From Mesostigma viride (taxonomy: Eukaryota; Streptophyta; Mesostigmatophyceae; Mesostigmatales; Mesostigmataceae), in the NCBI GenBank assembly GCA_009746045.1, contig RPFO01000594.1, positions 872,449 to 934,936 on the forward strand: DNA of 62,488 nucleotides, in the 5' to 3' direction. Shown here piece by piece: positions 9,805 through 19,394 of the stretch. The notes beneath the pieces are model-generated. The model saw only the letters and a program-made list of their open reading frames with translations. It was not told the DNA's origin and searched no databases. Every line of letters starts with the position of its first letter. The first letter of the stretch is position 1. The position numbers and the translations under genes are program-made.

Positions 9805-10150
9805 GAGACAATTTTTTGGCTCGAGTCTTTTTATACCCTACGGGGTGGATCCTTGGGCGCCCTCGAGGCCGTTTCGGTTCGTGTCGTTTTTCCGTTTTTG
9901 AGGGGGAGCGCCCACGTGGACGCCTGCGATCGCCCACCAAGGCGAGGATGGCCAATCGGATTTCGGGGCTCATGTCGTGACAGGTGGACGGAATCGTGTC
10001 GTGGTGGCCTGCTTCTTGAAGGATCCTGACGACACGTTCTAGAGTTTTCTGCCCCAGCCGAGAACCCGAACAATATCGGAGGAGTGCTTGGGTGTCCAAC
10101 ACGTACTCCTTCTCGGCGCCTGCGTATCGTTTGGTGGACGGAATATCCAT
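9656..10150 (-). CDS. Small AT-hook protein of the PLV
   Basis: The frame has 164 codons from the ATG at 10150. The first 70 residues are predicted mostly helical (YVLDTQALLRYC, LGQKTLERVVRILQEAG). A very basic region follows with a clear AT-hook core, KRPRGRPRIHP, near residue 95. That motif binds the minor groove of A/T-rich DNA, so a DNA-binding role is likely. The last 50 codons overlap the recombinase start in another frame and carry its promoter, so the natural C-terminus may be shorter if a frameshift is present. The gene lies between ATPase and recombinase and is read in the same direction. I do not recognise a named family. Confidence 0.5.
   Translation of the reverse strand: MDIPSTKRYAGAEKEYVLDTQALLRYCSGSRLGQKTLERVVRILQEAGHHDTIPSTCHDMSPEIRLAILALVGDRRRPRGRSPSKTEKRHEPKRPRGRPRIHPVGYKKTRAKKLSHVQSSDDGDRRGASRAVATGPGEEASNRPRPDELHLGEKQGQEGRLESQ
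9828..9835 (-). promoter_or_regulatory. TATA box of the recombinase gene
   Basis: The minus strand reads TATAAAAA, ending 24 bp upstream of the ATG at 9804. The site sits inside the 3' end of the overlapping AT-hook ORF. Confidence 0.5.
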
Positions 10151-10172
10151 AGTATATCATGTTCATAGAAAA

Positions 10173-10963
10173 TTATTTTATCGAGAGGAATGTATTGAAG
10201 TTTCGACGAAACATTTTTTTCGGGTCGCGCTGGTCGAAGTCGACAGCGAAGAAGTCGTGAGGATCGTCCTTGACGGCGTGGTCCCATAGCGCGAGAAACT
10301 CGTCCGGCGCCACAGCCCCCGCGCTCTCTTCCGCGATCTGTCGCGCGGCTCGATTGTCCTTCGTTCTGAACAGCGCAAGAAACGATATATTCGCTCGCAC
10401 TGCTCGTGGTACGCCACCGCTCGTGTACGCCTGTGTCAGGAAAATCATGCTCGTGAGGAAGTGTCTGTGTTTGAACGCGAAAGCCGCAACAGCGTTTTTG
10501 CTAGAGCTCTGATAGAGGGCACTGCCTTGCATGTCGTCGATAAGAATCAGCGACGAGGGAGGACCGTTCTCGAACCTAGTCGCGGGCTTCTCCCAGTTCA
10601 TCGCATCAAGGCGTAGGTACATAGAGAGGTCCATGAGTTCTGCGTTTTTATTTCCATCGACGTATATTCGCGTTTGAACGTTTCCCACACCTTGAGATCG
10701 TCCTTGTACCTCTCGTATATGTGGAGGTCAGACTTGATATGATCTATCATCCCATCGAATGCCAGGTTAGAGTAGACTTCCATCGTCATAGCTGGTTCCG
10801 GGAGCTCCTTGTATTTCGGCTCCGTGTGGGCACTCCCTGAAATGAGGTACAGCTTGTCGAATGAGTTGTTAGCGAAGTAAGCCTTCGCCATGTTGACCGC
10901 CGATGTAGTTTTCCCAGACCGTCGAGCTCCGCAGAAGTTTGCGATAAAATGAAGACTCGGCAT
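10173..10963 (-). CDS. A32-like genome-packaging ATPase (frameshifted)
   Basis: The first frame (10963 to about 10650) starts MPSLHFIANF and has a P-loop, GARRSGKTT, at about residues 13-21. The second frame (about 10660 to 10173) carries the Walker B strand SSLILIDDMQ and downstream motifs (FLTQAY, RANISFLALFRTKDN). Together they make a protein of about 260 aa, the usual length for the FtsK/HerA-type ATPases that package DNA in PLVs, virophages and large DNA viruses. The frames change near a run of five A (minus strand, about 10645-10652). A one-base assembly error or a recent mutation would explain it. The neighbours are the coiled-coil gene upstream and the AT-hook gene downstream. Confidence 0.8.
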
Positions 10964-11071
10964 ATTCGGTGGAGCAGGACGCTGTGGGGCGTATCGTTGC
11001 TTGATGTCTTTGTTCTCGAGTGAATGAATTCATCGCTCTTCGATGATAGCCATTAACATTCTGAAGACATT

Positions 11072-11599
11072 TTAATCGTCCAGACTAGCAAGGAGAGACG
11101 CGCGGATGGCGGCCATGCGCATCTCGTATGGGGTCATCGCGGCAGGTGGCGGTGGTGGAGGTGGGAGCTGCCGGGTCTTGATCGGGGGTGGCGGAGAGTC
11201 CGGCTCAGTCTCCTTGGGCTTTCGACCCCGTCTTGGTTTTGGCGTGTCGGCGGGGGTTGAGGCGACAGAATCTTCAGCGAGAAGGCGTTCAATCCGAGAT
11301 TTGTTGCGGGCTTCTTGCAGCTCGAGTTCTACGAGCCTTTGCCGCTGAATCTCCAATTCCTTTGCAAGGACCTTTCGTTTCGTTATCTCTGCCTCCTTTT
11401 CCTCGTTTCGTCTCTTTTCCCTCTCGGCCTTTGCGCGTTGCTGGTAAACCCTCATTTTGTCGCGAAGGGCTTTTTTCTGTTCATCATTCAGCGGCTGTCC
11501 CTTTCGAATCGTCTTGACCAGGTCAACCTGCTCTTCCCGCGTCTCGGCGAAGGTTTCGTCTTGGTAGGTCGTTGGGGTCTCTGAAGCCTCAGAGGCCAT
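11072..11599 (-). CDS. Coiled-coil, proline-rich PLV protein
   Basis: An intact frame of 175 codons. Residues about 35-110 are a long charged coiled coil (QQRAKAEREKRRNEEKEAE and similar). A basic AT-hook-like stretch follows (PKPRRGRKPKE), then a run of prolines and a C-terminal amphipathic segment ending in LLASLDD. It starts 24 bp from the divergent fibre-like gene, so the two share a promoter region. The composition suggests a DNA- or capsid-associated scaffold, but that is a guess. I do not recognise a family. Confidence 0.6.
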   Translation of the reverse strand: MASEASETPTTYQDETFAETREEQVDLVKTIRKGQPLNDEQKKALRDKMRVYQQRAKAEREKRRNEEKEAEITKRKVLAKELEIQRQRLVELELQEARNKSRIERLLAEDSVASTPADTPKPRRGRKPKETEPDSPPPPIKTRQLPPPPPPPAAMTPYEMRMAAIRASLLASLDD

Positions 11600-11623
11600 G
11601 TTTATATTCTAGGCAGATAATAA
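11600..11623. promoter_or_regulatory. Divergent promoter gap between the two PLV gene blocks
   Basis: Only 24 bp separate the minus-strand ATG (11599) from the plus-strand ATG (11624). The gap is A/T-rich and contains TTTATATTCT and AGATAATAA. It is the point where gene direction flips in the provirus. Confidence 0.45.
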
Positions 11624-12253
11624 ATGGTAGTGATATCGACTCTCAACCGGCCCATAAACCTTGCAACCGGCTTGACGGTCGACCAAGAAACAGACGCGCG
11701 AATCGCAAGCATTGAACAGGACATTGTAGCGTTGCAATCCCAGGTTCATCCATTTGACTTGCATACGATTGTTGATGGCGTGCGGGTATGTTACCCAAGT
11801 GAGCCAACAAGTTTGCGTTTAGGCAATGATTACGACGAGGAGACGGCTGCGGACCCTATCGAGTCATTTTTAAAGCTGGTAGTGGATGGGAAATCGTGGT
11901 TTAAAGACCAAGCCATATTCGAAAACATGTATGTAAAAAGCAGCTTCATAGACATCGAGACACCGAGCAATGGGGTCATGTCATTCCATTTTGACGCTGA
12001 TACGCTCCAAGACCCAGGCCATCGAATACCGACCCGCACACAGCTAGACTTTCTGTTCGACAACTTGGGTATCGGCTATACTACTCTGACAAATCCAAAC
12101 GCGCCATTTGTCATGCATTATGAAGATGGAACGACGGCTTCTCATGACAATGCCTTTAGCGTCATCAATGACCAAGACGTGCGTGTTGAGTTGCCATACA
12201 TCGTCAACAGCGGAGAAGTGAGCGGAATTTGCGATTTTGTCGCGAGAGACTAC
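11624..12253 (+). pseudogene. Large fibre-like structural gene, 5' part (cut by copia element)
   Basis: The ATG at 11624 opens a frame that runs 210 codons to the LTR junction. A short N-terminal helix (about residues 18-42, ARIASIEQDIVALQSQV) looks like a trimerising coil, as is common at the base of viral fibres. Beta-rich sequence follows. The frame stops two codons inside the LTR. It resumes exactly in register at 19778 after the target duplication, showing that a single gene was interrupted. I do not recognise a named family. The large size, coil-then-beta layout and position in front of the capsid genes suggest a virion attachment or fibre protein. That role is inference. Confidence 0.7.
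12249..12253. repeat. Target-site duplication ACTAC, left copy
   Basis: ACTAC immediately precedes the 5' LTR and recurs immediately after the 3' LTR at 19773-19777. It marks integrase-mediated insertion of the copia-like element into the fibre-like gene. Confidence 0.9.
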
Positions 12254-12631
12254 AGTTAGTCTAAGTCTCCCGCCTGTAGCCTAAGTGGACACGTGCCAGC
12301 ACCGCCGGCGCCCAATTGGGTACTGGGACGGTGCTGGACTAGAGCAGTCATGGCATGGACACGTGGCTATACTCAGTATGTGATGAGCCGGTACCTCAGT
12401 ACCGGGACTGTAGTTGTCATGTTAGGACTGACTAGATCAGGTTGTAACTGATAGGCTAGTCCGTCCAGGATCAGTAAGTTAGTTTAACTTACGCAAAGTC
12501 TGGCCAGCCATCGTTGACGGCTGGCCAGCAGTATATGTGCCATTCTATCCTAATGCCAAGGTGTCTCGTCGTTCACGCACACACACGCCATTTGGCAGTG
12601 CCCGAGCATTCCAGCTTTGTGTTGCATAACT
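12254..12631 (+). repeat. 5' LTR of the copia-like element
   Basis: 378 bp, same sequence as 19395-19772. It contains short inverted repeats such as CTGGCCAGCC/GGCTGGCCAG near 12504-12532. Confidence 0.92.
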
Positions 12632-12734
12632 TGCATTAAAAACTCCAAAAACATACACGACAAAACGACGAGCGTGCGAAACGTACAGTTCGCAAACACC
12701 CATTTCCATTTTTTTTACCCATCTTTTTGAACTA

Positions 12735-14285
12735 ATGGCTCCCAAGAACAACAAGGGAAAGGCCCTTGTGGGCGCGACTTCCTCGGAGGAGGAGTCGCCG
12801 TCGGTGACGAGGTACCAGTCGTCGTCGTCCCCGATGTCCGATGACTCGGGGACGTCGGACTCGATCCTGGAAAGTATGCGCCAGGATTACGAGAACCGGG
12901 ATGCTCAGGATCCCATGCATCCTGAGGATGCGGCGATGGCGGCAGCCGACCCGACGTACCGTGACGTTGTGGAGAACGTCGTGGTGCGCGTTCCCCTGAT
13001 GCGTAGGGCGCGGGGGTCGACCCCGGTGGTGCGTCAGAGGGGACCACCATATGCACCACGTGGTGCGGGGGCGGGGCCCGAGTCGGAGGAGGAGGAGAGT
13101 GGGGAGTCCGACAGCGTGTCGGAAACCAGCTCGCTGGGTTTGTTTGGACTGCAGCCATCGTCGGCAGACGAGGCGCGCAGTGCGCAGGTGGCAGCAGATG
13201 CTGCCATGGCGCAGAGCCTGCAGGAGCAGGAGTCCGCAGAAGAGCGGAGGTTGGCAGTGCGCGCACGTGAGCGCGCCCAACAAATGGAGGATGCTGCCCA
13301 GGTCCGCGCGGCATTGATGAGGAGGTCAGAGTCGCCGAGGTCAGCGTCGCCGACCCATGAAGTGGTGCGGAGGGCGGACCTGGCGTGTTTCCAGCGCCTT
13401 CGACGGTCGGCAACGATCCCGAGGGAGATTGATGGAGTGCTGCAGGAGTCGGAGTATTCTTTGACGGGTCCGTCGGCGTCCGAAGCGGACGACCTGGTGG
13501 AGATGACGCCGGCTATGCAGGCGCGAGAGAAGGAGGCTCAGAGGAGGCTCGCGGTCTTCAAGGCGGAGAGGGAGAAGAAGCAGCGGAGGCGGAACGTGAT
13601 CGCGCAGAGGAAGCTGCGCGAGCAGCAAGAGCGTGACAGGGCGGAGGCGCTCGCGGCCAGGATTCGGGTGAAGATGTCTCACACCAAGGTGAGGTGTGAG
13701 CGTCTCACCCGCGACCTGAAGAGCTGGAAATACCGGAAGGTCGCGGAGATAGCACCTTTGCAGGGGCCGGCTCGTCGGGAAGCCGAGGAGCGCTACCGCA
13801 GGCATCTGGCCGCCTGGGAGGAAAGCGTAGGTCGCCTGGAGAGGCGTATGCTGAAGCAGCGACGCCGTATGTCGAAGAACATCAAGAAGGCTGCGGTGAG
13901 GGGATGCATGGGGGAGGCGGTAAGAGCTGAATTTGGTTTGATGCCGGATGAACGCATTTCTACCGAACAACTCTACCATTTTTTGTCGCAGCCAACGCAT
14001 ACCATTTCAAACCGAGACGGCACAGCGGCAAGGACCAGGGTGACGCACCGGGGCGAACCCGGTCCAGCGACCTTGTCCACCGGGAGGACATCCGGAGGCA
14101 ACTCCACTGGCCCAGCAGATGCTGGACGAGGGGCGGGAGCTCACCCCGGGCGAGCATGGCCGCCTAGCAGACACGGTGGCGAGGCTGGTGGCCTCGCTGA
14201 AGCCAACAAAACGCAGGGCACCGGAGGAGGCGTGCCAGCCACAGCAAAAACGCAGGAGGGACGAGAGGGACGAGGGGGAGGATGA
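12735..14285 (+). CDS. Copia-like element ORF1 (charged coiled-coil, gag-like)
   Basis: The ATG lies 104 bp after the LTR. The N-terminal third is acidic and serine-rich (TSSEEESPSV, ESEEEESGES). The middle is a long charged helix region (EKEAQRRLAVFKAEREKKQR). The C-terminal third becomes Gly/Thr-rich where it overlaps the next frame and may not be genuine there. It occupies the place of a gag N-terminal region or a separate ORF before gag. The second copia-like element also has an extra ORF in this position (57462-58247) with different sequence. No catalytic motif is present. A particle or nucleoprotein role is inferred from position only. Confidence 0.6.
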   Translation: MAPKNNKGKALVGATSSEEESPSVTRYQSSSSPMSDDSGTSDSILESMRQDYENRDAQDPMHPEDAAMAAADPTYRDVVENVVVRVPLMRRARGSTPVVRQRGPPYAPRGAGAGPESEEEESGESDSVSETSSLGLFGLQPSSADEARSAQVAADAAMAQSLQEQESAEERRLAVRARERAQQMEDAAQVRAALMRRSESPRSASPTHEVVRRADLACFQRLRRSATIPREIDGVLQESEYSLTGPSASEADDLVEMTPAMQAREKEAQRRLAVFKAEREKKQRRRNVIAQRKLREQQERDRAEALAARIRVKMSHTKVRCERLTRDLKSWKYRKVAEIAPLQGPARREAEERYRRHLAAWEESVGRLERRMLKQRRRMSKNIKKAAVRGCMGEAVRAEFGLMPDERISTEQLYHFLSQPTHTISNRDGTAARTRVTHRGEPGPATLSTGRTSGGNSTGPADAGRGAGAHPGRAWPPSRHGGEAGGLAEANKTQGTGGGVPATAKTQEGREGRGGG

Positions 14286-14367
14286 CGGGGAGAGGGGGGG
14301 CAACCAGGGCAGGGGTGGACATGGCACCCAGGAGTCTGCACCAACACGGCACGAGGGCGGGGAGCGG

Positions 14368-14399
<32 letters not shown>

Positions 14400-15240
14400 G
14401 CAGCAGCAGCCACAACCAGCAGGAACGACCACAACCTCCAATATGGCCTTGAACAGGCCCAGGTTTGATCCAAAAAAGAAAGAGGACAAGCTAGTGTTTC
14501 CGGGTTTGCCAGAGGGCCACACCCAGGACGAAGCTAGGGAGTGGTTGTTTAAGTTGTCACATGCATATGCTAGCGACAATGTCCGTGATTGGTTTGCCTC
14601 TCTACGTGCGTCCACACCCATCCATCAATCTGCCAAGCCTATCCAGCAGTTGGTACAATTGTACCAAAAGCGTGCCAGCAGCGGGGTAGACGTGGCAGAA
14701 AATGTGTTGTGGGCGCAGTTCATGGTTGATCTTAGGGCACTTGTTACCACGGGGGAGCACTTAGAAGTGCTTAAGGGCTTCCAGTGGATAGAGGCCTATA
14801 AGGTCAATAAGCGTGACTATGTGAGTGACAACAAAAAATATGTCATGTACATAGAGGGAGATGAGGAGCTGAAGAAGCTCAATGCCAAGTACCTAGTACA
14901 CCTATGGCTACAAAAGGCAGAACTGGACCCACCACCCTGTCAGTAATCCTGGCAGGTCTAAAGGATAAGTGGGAGGACTTTAGGAAGGCAATGGCCTATG
15001 TGCAGCAATGCCTAGAGCCGTTTGCTGCTGCAGCCAAGGAGGGAAAGGTGAAGCAGGTAAAGGGGGAGGAAGCCTCAGGTACGGGGCTCTCCAAGAAGCA
15101 GATGCAGTCGCTGGTAGCCCAGGTAAAGGCGGTAATGGGGGGGATAAAAACAAAAACAACAAAAGTGGGGGAGGTGGAAACAAGGGGGGGGAAAGAACAA
15201 TAACAATAAAAACAGAAAACAAAGTGGGGGAGCTAGCAAG
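14119..15240 (+). pseudogene. Copia-like gag (changes frame repeatedly)
   Basis: The first frame (14119-14946) has a basic stretch, a glutamine run from CAG/CAA repeats (about 14367-14410) and then a gag-like helical domain (KLVFPGLPEGHTQDEAREWL, DWFASLRAS, FMVDLRALV). The reading then passes to another frame (about 14904-15120, LSVILAGLKDKWEDFRKAM) and on through a Gly/Asn/Lys-rich tail before the zinc knuckle at 15300-15350. The tail contains several runs of five to seven G. At least three frame changes are needed, most near homopolymers. Either this copy is dead or the assembly has small indels here. Confidence 0.6.
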
Positions 15241-16947
15241 CCAGGGGGTGCTAAGCCAGCAGGGGGGGACAAGAGGTTGCCTCATGACCCCACCAAGCAT
15301 TGCACTAGGTGCCTTTGTAAGGGGCACCTAAAAGATGACTGCTGGAAAGGCAAACCCGACTATGGTTCTGACGTTGATGTTTGTCCTGGATGCTGGAAAA
15401 CACGTCACCCCATTGCAGCAGGAGCGCGCTGCACGGCACCCAGGCACAACAAGACCACGCCAGGGCGCTACAACCGCGCGGGGGCGGCAGACCAGGGCGA
15501 CACCTGTAAGCTACCCTCACCATTTTTCACAAATGGTTTCCTGTTACCTTCTGTCTGCCAAGTGTTGCCTGAGTGTGATGATGTGGATTGGGAAGTGGCA
15601 TATGACATGACACTGTCACACATGATGCGTGACCCCACCATAGCTTCCCTTAGTGCAGCAGCAGAAAAGGTAATCACGTATGGTGCTCTAGCAGAGCAAC
15701 TGCACAAGGTTATGGGCCATGAGGCTGTGGCTGAAAGGCTAGCCAATAAAATACAAGGCCATGATCTGGAACAGATGTGCAGGCACGTACGTAAGCACTG
15801 TGAGCAATGTCAGCTATATGCTCCTAAGCCCAGAAAATGGCATGTGGCCACACCACCACTGGCTAGAGGCAAACTGGTTGGGGATGTTATACACGTGGTG
15901 AAGGACACGGTATACTACCTAGTCATAAAGGATGCCTGGTCAAGGTTTGTGGTAGTGGAGCCCCTGCCTGGGATGGATAAAGAGCAGCTGCACAGAGCTT
16001 TACAGATAGCCTTGGCACGTTTTCACCCCATTGAAAAAGTAATGCTGGATCAGCAGTTTCTCTGCATCCAGGACAGGAATGACCTGCCCAAGATAGAAGT
16101 GTCTGGGGCTCAAGATCATGAACGTCAGGGGTTGGTAGAACGTACCATGAGAGCCATCAGGGATGTGATAAGAAAAATGCCATCCAGGTTGGCTGACTCT
16201 GGTAGCTATGCTGACAGGGCATCTTGGGCAGCAGGGGTGACTACCCAGCTAAACGCCAAACCAATAATGTCCTCACCTTTTGGGGAAATCACCCCAACTG
16301 GCCTTCAGTCAGGCAGCTATGCTTCAGAGGTACACACTCACTACAACACACAAAGGCAGCACTTAGCCAAGTTGCTGGCAAAGAAAGACAAAAACAATGC
16401 CAGGCCTGTGTTTGAAGTGGGGGACCATGTGTTATTTTTCAGAGAGGGTGACAGAGGAAGAGCACACTCTGCCAGATGGCACGGTCCAGCTGTAGTCACC
16501 AAAATTCATGAAGAAGGGACTGCAGTCACTATACAACATGACAGAGAGCGTGTGGTCAGCAAGCATAGACTCAAGCTTTATTACCCACCACTGGCAGACG
16601 TGTCAGGGGTAGAATTCTTGGACATGGATTCAGAGCAGGAGTCTGGTGGATTGATCTCACCCAATGAATTGGCTAAGGACGTCATTGATGCAAGCACTAG
16701 TACCACAGTAGAAGCTCCTGTGTTCCTCAGTAGTGCAGCCCCACTACAACCCAATAGTCCACCTGGGCAGGAGGACGGTGCACAGGGTGAGCAGCAGGTA
16801 GCACCTCCCTCACACCTGGAGGAGTCACAAAAAGAGCAGATCCTGTCGTTCCCAGGAAGTCATTTGCTGAGATTCTTAAGGCCTTGCACAAGGCACACAA
16901 CACTAAAGCAGTTGTGGCAACAGGTACAGCACAGGTCAATGCTGTAG
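15241..16947 (+). CDS. Copia-like zinc knuckle plus integrase
   Basis: The open frame begins in the basic gag tail. A CCHC knuckle follows (C-x2-C-x4-H-x4-C, CTRCLCKGHLKDDC) at about 15301-15342. No protease motif lies between knuckle and integrase. The integrase zinc-binding domain shows H-x4-H (LHKVMGH) and C-x2-C (CEQC). The catalytic core has aspartates at GDVIHVV and MLDQQF and a glutamate at GLVERTMR, in the order expected for a DDE core. The C-terminal part (NARPVFEVGDHVLFF) resembles the integrase tail domain. The next ORF overlaps this one by 64 bp in another frame. The apparent change point is an A-run near 16827-16833. Confidence 0.8.
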   Translation, partial: PGGAKPAGGDKRLPHDPTKHCTRCLCKGHLKDDCWKGKPDYGSDVDVCPGCWKTRHPIAAGARCTAPRHNKTTPGRYNRAGAADQGDTCKLPSPFFTNGFLLPSVCQVLPECDDVDWEVAYDMTLSHMMRDPTIASLSAAAEKVITYGALAEQLHKVMGHEAVAERLANKIQGHDLEQMCRHVRKHCEQCQLYAPKPRKWHVATPPLARGKLVGDVIHVVKDTVYYLVIKDAWSRFVVVEPLPGMDKEQLHRALQIALARFHPIEKVMLDQQFLCIQDRNDLPKIEVSGAQDHERQGLVERTMRAIRDVIRKMPSRLADSGSYADRASWAAGVTTQLNAKPIMSSPFGEITPTGLQSGSYASEVHTHYNTQRQHLAKLLAKKDKNNARPVFEVGDHVLFFREGDRGRAHSARWHGPAVVTKIHEEGTAVTIQHDRERVVSKHRLKLYYPPLADVSGVEFLDMDSEQESGGLISPNELAKDVIDASTSTTVEAPVFLSSAAPLQPNSPPGQEDGAQGEQQVAPPSHLEESQKEQILSFPGSHLLRFLRPCTRHTTLKQLWQQVQHRSML

Positions 16948-19010
16948 GGGATGCAGGTCAAGATCCTAGTATTTTGGCTGTAGACACCCAAGCACAGGTG
17001 AGTATCATCAGTGCAGAAGCTGTATCTGGTCTGAAAATGAAGGCCTCACCATGGGCTAGAGTGTCAGATTTTTCAGGCAAAACCAAAATGCAGGTCAAAG
17101 GTCAGGTGAGCATTCAAATCTTGGGTATGCCCACTCCATTTCAGGTGGTTGAGGGCTACTCAGGGAATGCCCTGTTAGGGGAACCTTTTGTATCTTACCC
17201 TGGTGTTGTCATCTCAGCTGGGAGGTTGAGTGTGGCAGGGGTAGGACAGGTGCCTCTAGATCATTTTAAAATCCCTTTGAGCCAGATTAGCACTGGGTTG
17301 GATGCTGCCATCAATGCAGTTAAGCCCAAGTACCTCCCAGGTCAGGAACCGTGTGTGGAGGACCTCATACACTCTCAAAAGCTACACCCTTCAGCGTTTG
17401 GGCTTGGTAGATGGGATGTTGCATCCATGTCTCCCCTGTCCTATGATGATATTGTACGGGACTGCCAGACGCAGATTGGGTTTCTTAAGTGGCTTGAGGC
17501 TTTTACCAAAGCCAGGGAGGAGTGGGTTGTTCCAGATGCACGTAGTCCCACACACACACCACCTGTGACTCCTCTTGATGCTATGCCAGCTGGGGCCAAG
17601 AAGCTAAGGTTAAAGTTTGTGTGCAAGCATAAACCTCAGGCTGATGGGGGACCACCCATTTTCCATGCTAGGCCATGTGTTACTGAGTTCAGGGGCTCTA
17701 CAGAGCTGACAGAGGCTGAGCTTTATACTCCTGGTATTCAGCAAACGTCTCTCAAGGTGTTGCTTTCCTTGTTTTTGCATCAGCTTAATACAGGGAAGGA
17801 TTATGTGTGTAAAGCCACAGATATCAAAAGAGCCTTTCTAAAGGGGGACCCTGCCATAGCACAGCAGGTCTGGAGAGGTCAGGTATACGTGGTGAATACT
17901 CCTAAGGTGTGGCACAGGGATATTGTTCAACCCTTGTTGAGGCCAAACCTGGGGGTTGAAGGGTTGCAGTCAGCTCCAAAAATTTTTAGGCTGTCTGCAC
18001 AGGAGGTATTCATGAAGCTAGGGGCCACCTATGATGACATTGACCCTTGCCTGTTTGTCATCCCACACCCTGATGGAATGATGATGTTTGTCTGGCATGG
18101 GGATGATCAGTTAATCTCAGGTCCTAGAGCTGCAGTGGATGCTTTCATAGCTCAGGTGTCTGCCAGTTTTGAGATTGGCAAGCAGCTAGAGCTGGGCAAG
18201 GAGCCAGTCAAGTTCTGTGGCATGATGCTTGAGTTGCTGCAGCAGCAGGGCAGCTGGGTTTGTTCCATGCAGGCCTCTGCTGAATACATTAAGTCTTGTC
18301 TGGATGTCCTGCCTGTTCACATCACCCCTGACATGTGCCCTACCATTAGAGGCAAGCTTGGTTGGCTATGTGCTACATGTGCACCCCACCTGGCTTTTGT
18401 GAGCAGGGTAGATGATGAGGTACTACAGGAGGTAGGAGCACGGGCAATCAAGCAGTTGTTGCATGATGGTCCACCTTTGATGCTTCACTCACTGGACCTG
18501 TTTACTCCCATTCACATCACGTGCATGATGGATAGTTCAATGGAGTCCAGGGTAGTTACCAAGGTTCAAGCCAGAGAGGCTGGATTGTTTTTCCTGCATA
18601 ACCAAGGTGGGAAGAAGTCACTAGTCTCCTGGTTCAGTAGATTGCACAAGAGGAAAGCTGTGAGTAGCAATGTAGCTGAATGCAGGGCTGTGGTATCTTC
18701 TGTCTTGCATGCAAGGTATCTCAATCACTTGCTGGTCTGGCTTCAACACCAGGCTGGTAGCTCTGCAGGAGTGAAAGCACATTTGCTGACTGACTCTCAA
18801 TCTATCATCTCTTTCCTTGCCAATCCTTTGGCTGTACACTCGGACCTGGATTGGATTGTGCTAAAACAGGAATGCAAGTACCTGGAGTCTAAAGCCCACG
18901 TCAGGGACAAAGACAATGCTGCAGATGCACTGACCAAGGTGCCACAAGCAGCAGGACCACAATACCAGGTCTTGTATGGGTTGATGAACCCTGGTTACAG
19001 TCTGAAGTGA
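16884..19010 (+). CDS. Copia-like protease-like domain, reverse transcriptase and RNase H
   Basis: The first 100 residues look like a retropepsin: AVDTQAQVSII at the catalytic position (D-T-Q-A in place of the usual D-T/S-G-A), a FSGKTKMQVKGQVSI strand pair and a closing NALLGEPFV. A copia-type RT follows, with TDIKRAFLKGD carrying the first catalytic Asp and WHGDDQLI as the second motif (HGDD instead of the usual YVDD). The C-terminal RNase H has MMDSSMES, SSNVAECRAVV, LLTDSQSII and DNAADALTK. The frame is intact over 708 codons. Protease after integrase differs from the usual copia order and is repeated in the second element at 58.4-62.5 kb. Confidence 0.85.
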   Translation: MHKAHNTKAVVATGTAQVNAVGDAGQDPSILAVDTQAQVSIISAEAVSGLKMKASPWARVSDFSGKTKMQVKGQVSIQILGMPTPFQVVEGYSGNALLGEPFVSYPGVVISAGRLSVAGVGQVPLDHFKIPLSQISTGLDAAINAVKPKYLPGQEPCVEDLIHSQKLHPSAFGLGRWDVASMSPLSYDDIVRDCQTQIGFLKWLEAFTKAREEWVVPDARSPTHTPPVTPLDAMPAGAKKLRLKFVCKHKPQADGGPPIFHARPCVTEFRGSTELTEAELYTPGIQQTSLKVLLSLFLHQLNTGKDYVCKATDIKRAFLKGDPAIAQQVWRGQVYVVNTPKVWHRDIVQPLLRPNLGVEGLQSAPKIFRLSAQEVFMKLGATYDDIDPCLFVIPHPDGMMMFVWHGDDQLISGPRAAVDAFIAQVSASFEIGKQLELGKEPVKFCGMMLELLQQQGSWVCSMQASAEYIKSCLDVLPVHITPDMCPTIRGKLGWLCATCAPHLAFVSRVDDEVLQEVGARAIKQLLHDGPPLMLHSLDLFTPIHITCMMDSSMESRVVTKVQAREAGLFFLHNQGGKKSLVSWFSRLHKRKAVSSNVAECRAVVSSVLHARYLNHLLVWLQHQAGSSAGVKAHLLTDSQSIISFLANPLAVHSDLDWIVLKQECKYLESKAHVRDKDNAADALTKVPQAAGPQYQVLYGLMNPGYSLK

Positions 19011-19394
19011 CTGGCACATTGTACATGTTAGCCCATGACCCCCTGCCTAATACTGCAGCTGAAAGGCTGCAGTGGCAGCTGGGTAGTTTTCTGACAGTGA
19101 GAAGCACTGGTCTAGAAAGTTGGGACATGATGAATGTGTTATTTATTGAATAAAATTTTGTGAGACACTTGTTTGGATGACCATGACATGCTGGGGCCTG
19201 GAGCACCCATCTCACTCAGTTAAGAAACCATGCTTGAGACATGGGGCCTTTTTAATGCATCTCTTGTACATGTGTGAGGTGACCTTTGGGTCCTAGTAGG
19301 TTATCTGACAGTTTTTTTAAGGCATTGGGAATGGCTGCGTCCATTTGATGGCTATGTGTGTTTCTGTTGAAACCCAAAGAAAACTTAAAGTGGG
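19011..19394 (+). other. Copia-like element 3' untranslated region
   Basis: There is no coding signal between the RNase H stop and the 3' LTR. It ends in a purine-rich stretch (AAAGAAAACTTAAAGTGGG) next to the LTR, suitable as a polypurine tract for plus-strand priming. Confidence 0.6.
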
